Source of the DNA: Sulfurovum sp. bin170
GTDB lineage: Bacteria > Campylobacterota > Campylobacteria > Campylobacterales > Sulfurovaceae
DNA length: 16,612 nt
Direction: 5' to 3'
Assembly: GCF_010892395.1 (NCBI RefSeq)
Contig: NZ_JAACKB010000317.1
Location: 1 to 16,612, forward strand
How positions within the stretch are numbered: the first letter of the stretch is position 1; each line of letters starts with the position of its first letter. Position numbers and translations under genes: made by a program. Below the pieces are notes generated by a model. It was not told the origin of the DNA. It made no database searches and saw only the letters and a program-made list of their open reading frames with translations. Shown here in pieces: positions 14,897 to 16,612 of the stretch.

Positions 14897-16612
14897 TTAA
14901 ACCTTAAACCCCATACTACTCTCTCCATCAAAACTAGAACCAAGCTCTTTCTCTATCTCCTCTAAAAAATCTTGCATAGAGAATAGAGATTCATCTCTGA
15001 CGGCAACTTTATAGGCAGTATTACGGACAATGAGGTCTATCTGCCCACCAGTTAGCTCATGTTTGGCTAATATATTTACATCAAAACCCTCTTCATAGTC
15101 GGCTTTTTCTAGTAGCATAAAGTGCCATAGTCTCTTTCTTTGTATAATGCCAGGTTTTTTGAACTCTATTTTGTAGTTAAATCTTCGCGAGAAGGCTTTG
15201 TCTATATTGTCAAGTAGGTTGGTTGTGGCTATTAGGATACCTTCAAACTTCTCTATCTGCTCCAAGAAGATATTTTGCATCTGGTTGTGCATCTTGTCAG
15301 CACTGCTTCCTGCACCCTCTGTTCGGCTACTGAGGAACTGGTCTGCTTCATTTAGTAGCAAGATTGGGTCAACTTTTGCTTTTTTGCTTAGGATTTTAAA
15401 ATCGTCAAAGATTTTACGGACATTTTTTTCGCTCTCTCCTACATACATAGATAGAATCTTGGAGCAGTCAAAGCTTAGGATAGGGCGTTTGAGTGTTTTG
15501 GCTAGACTCATAGCTGTCATGGTTTTTCCTGTTCCAGGGGAGCCGTAGAAGATGATTCTTGCATCTATCCCTTTTCTTTTATCTTTGATTCCCCACTCTT
15601 TTAGTTTTTTAAAGACATCTTTGTCAACTTGTTTGATGACTGTATCAAGTACAGCTCTTGTTTTTGGGTGAAGTACCACATCATCTAGTGTAGTGGTTGT
15701 CTTTAGACACTCAAACATCTCTTGCTCTTCTACTAGTTTATCTAGCTTAAGTTTGGTTACTTTTTTCTTTTTGTTTGGATGGATAATCTTTTGAAGTATA
15801 TCATCTTGGAGGTAGAATGAACGGCTGATTCCACCAAACATATTGAGTATCTCCTCATAATCTATGATATTTTCACTAATTAGTTTAGAGCCATCTTCAA
15901 GCAAGGAGCGGTTACGAATCTTCTCATACTCATCTAGGGATATAAGCTCTATAAGGGTGTTCATATCACGGAACTGCCCCTCTCCTCCTGAGTACTCCTC
16001 TTTTAGAAGAGCCAAGAATATCTTCTCCTCCTGCTCAGAAAACTCTTTTTCCTTGAAAAACTCCTCTACAATAATCGGCTCTTTTGTAATCTCTAGCCTT
16101 GCATCAATGCGTTTAGATAGAAGAGTTAGTTTACTCTGTAATCTACCTGCACTTAGTGAGCTATCACTAAAACCCTGTTTGGATATAGCTATTTTGTGTA
16201 GAAGTTCTATAATGTCAAACTGGTCTTGGAGATACTCAAGATGGTCAGTATATGGTTTTATCTCTGGTAGTATAATCTCCATCGACCCCTCTTCAAGTAG
16301 TCTAAGCAGAGCCATGCTAGGGCTTATGGAGCTATTTAGTATCTCTAGTTTGGAGACTTCTTGAATTTTTATATGCCCAAAACTTATTTGAACAATCCAA
16401 CCCAAGTCTATAAGCTTCTTAATCAAAGAGAGATGATTTAGATGCTCATAATCTTTGGATTTGAAGTTATCTTGTAGGATTTCTAGTACAGATGTCTCTT
16501 CTAACCCTTGCACAAATCGTCTACTTATATACTGTAACAGTGTTGCCTCTTGGGGAGAACATTTTAAATCTTTATAGATTAGTGCTTTTTCAACTTTTTT
16601 GGCTTCGATAAA
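14897..16612 (-). CDS. AAA+ ATPase, 5' end beyond the window
   Basis: The reading frame is open to the window edge, so the true start lies outside; a GTG at 16511-16513 is inside the gene, since 33 further codons upstream read as normal protein (for example KCSPQEATLLQYISRRF). The visible N-terminal ~330 residues are helical and not recognised. The C-terminal AAA+ module has Walker A GSPGTGKT (codons 15544-15521), Walker B ILLLNEADQF, sensor 1 IATTN and an arginine pair in AFSRRF. In Walker B the usual aspartate is asparagine (codon 15352-15350) while the catalytic glutamate is kept; I recall NEAD in a subset of AAA+ ATPases. The module resembles the protein-remodelling AAA+ clade (Cdc48/FtsH type) without a protease domain. 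The target is unknown. The stop is 2 bases from repeat copy D. Confidence 0.8.
   Translation of the reverse strand, partial: FIEAKKVEKALIYKDLKCSPQEATLLQYISRRFVQGLEETSVLEILQDNFKSKDYEHLNHLSLIKKLIDLGWIVQISFGHIKIQEVSKLEILNSSISPSMALLRLLEEGSMEIILPEIKPYTDHLEYLQDQFDIIELLHKIAISKQGFSDSSLSAGRLQSKLTLLSKRIDARLEITKEPIIVEEFFKEKEFSEQEEKIFLALLKEEYSGGEGQFRDMNTLIELISLDEYEKIRNRSLLEDGSKLISENIIDYEEILNMFGGISRSFYLQDDILQKIIHPNKKKKVTKLKLDKLVEEQEMFECLKTTTTLDDVVLHPKTRAVLDTVIKQVDKDVFKKLKEWGIKDKRKGIDARIIFYGSPGTGKTMTAMSLAKTLKRPILSFDCSKILSMYVGESEKNVRKIFDDFKILSKKAKVDPILLLNEADQFLSSRTEGAGSSADKMHNQMQNIFLEQIEKFEGILIATTNLLDNIDKAFSRRFNYKIEFKKPGIIQRKRLWHFMLLEKADYEEGFDVNILAKHELTGGQIDLIVRNTAYKVAVRDESLFSMQDFLEEIEKELGSSFDGESSMGFKV

Noticed and set aside
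15864..16364. 166-codon plus-strand open frame opposite the AAA+ gene
   Set aside because: Serine- and leucine-rich composition is that of an antisense shadow; no ribosome-binding site or family resemblance.
16511..16513. GTG as the start of the AAA+ gene
   Set aside because: The frame stays open to the window edge with sensible protein sequence and there is no ribosome-binding site before this GTG.
16532..16538. CTGTAAC near the right edge as a third Pho half-site
   Set aside because: It is a single half-site inside AAA+ coding sequence with no partner at 11 bases.

Overview
The window is AT-rich DNA from a member of the Campylobacterota, the group that includes Sulfurimonas, Sulfurovum, Campylobacter and Helicobacter. 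The main evidence is the block of chorismate synthase, RNase III, a membrane-anchored TPR/zinc-ribbon protein and a divergent dnaG. As I recall, this gene order is shared with Campylobacter jejuni and, for the first three, Helicobacter pylori. Genus cannot be fixed by eye. No tRNA, rRNA, CRISPR array or transposase gene was seen, and no gene-free stretch exceeds 300 bases.

Layout. At the left edge a minus-strand gene for a TrkA-N/Rossmann protein with two membrane segments loses its C-terminus where it meets, out of frame, a fragment of a PAS sensor gene (1-131). Upstream of it, in the same transcription direction, are aroC, rnc and a LapB-like TPR gene; rnhA, which I expect between rnc and the TPR gene, is absent and a dispersed repeat lies there. 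dnaG is divergent from this operon, starts 7 bases after a perfect -10 box, and shares a CTAG double stop with a convergent lipoprotein gene.

The central region looks phosphate-related. A porin-like outer-membrane protein and a PiT phosphate transporter each follow an E. coli-style Pho box: two 7-base half-sites in 11-base register, exactly 10 bases upstream of a -10 box. An MscS-family channel lies between them with its own promoter. The simplest reading is a small PhoB-type regulon that brings phosphate across the outer membrane (porin) and inner membrane (PiT).

The right region holds a large secreted metalloprotease-like protein with a predicted outer-membrane barrel, a Uma2-family nuclease gene divergent from it across one symmetric -10 element, and an AAA+ ATPase gene that runs off the window.

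Four intergenic sites carry one family of short, non-coding, inverted-repeat elements of about 80-150 bases, ending in a TAGAC-TTCTTGCAAAACT-type terminal repeat. They press against gene ends and in one case form almost the whole leader of an mRNA. They are the most distinctive unexplained structure here. Several start codons are non-ATG (aroC GTG, lipoprotein GTG, TPR gene TTG), and two start choices were corrected on ribosome-binding-site and signal-peptide evidence.
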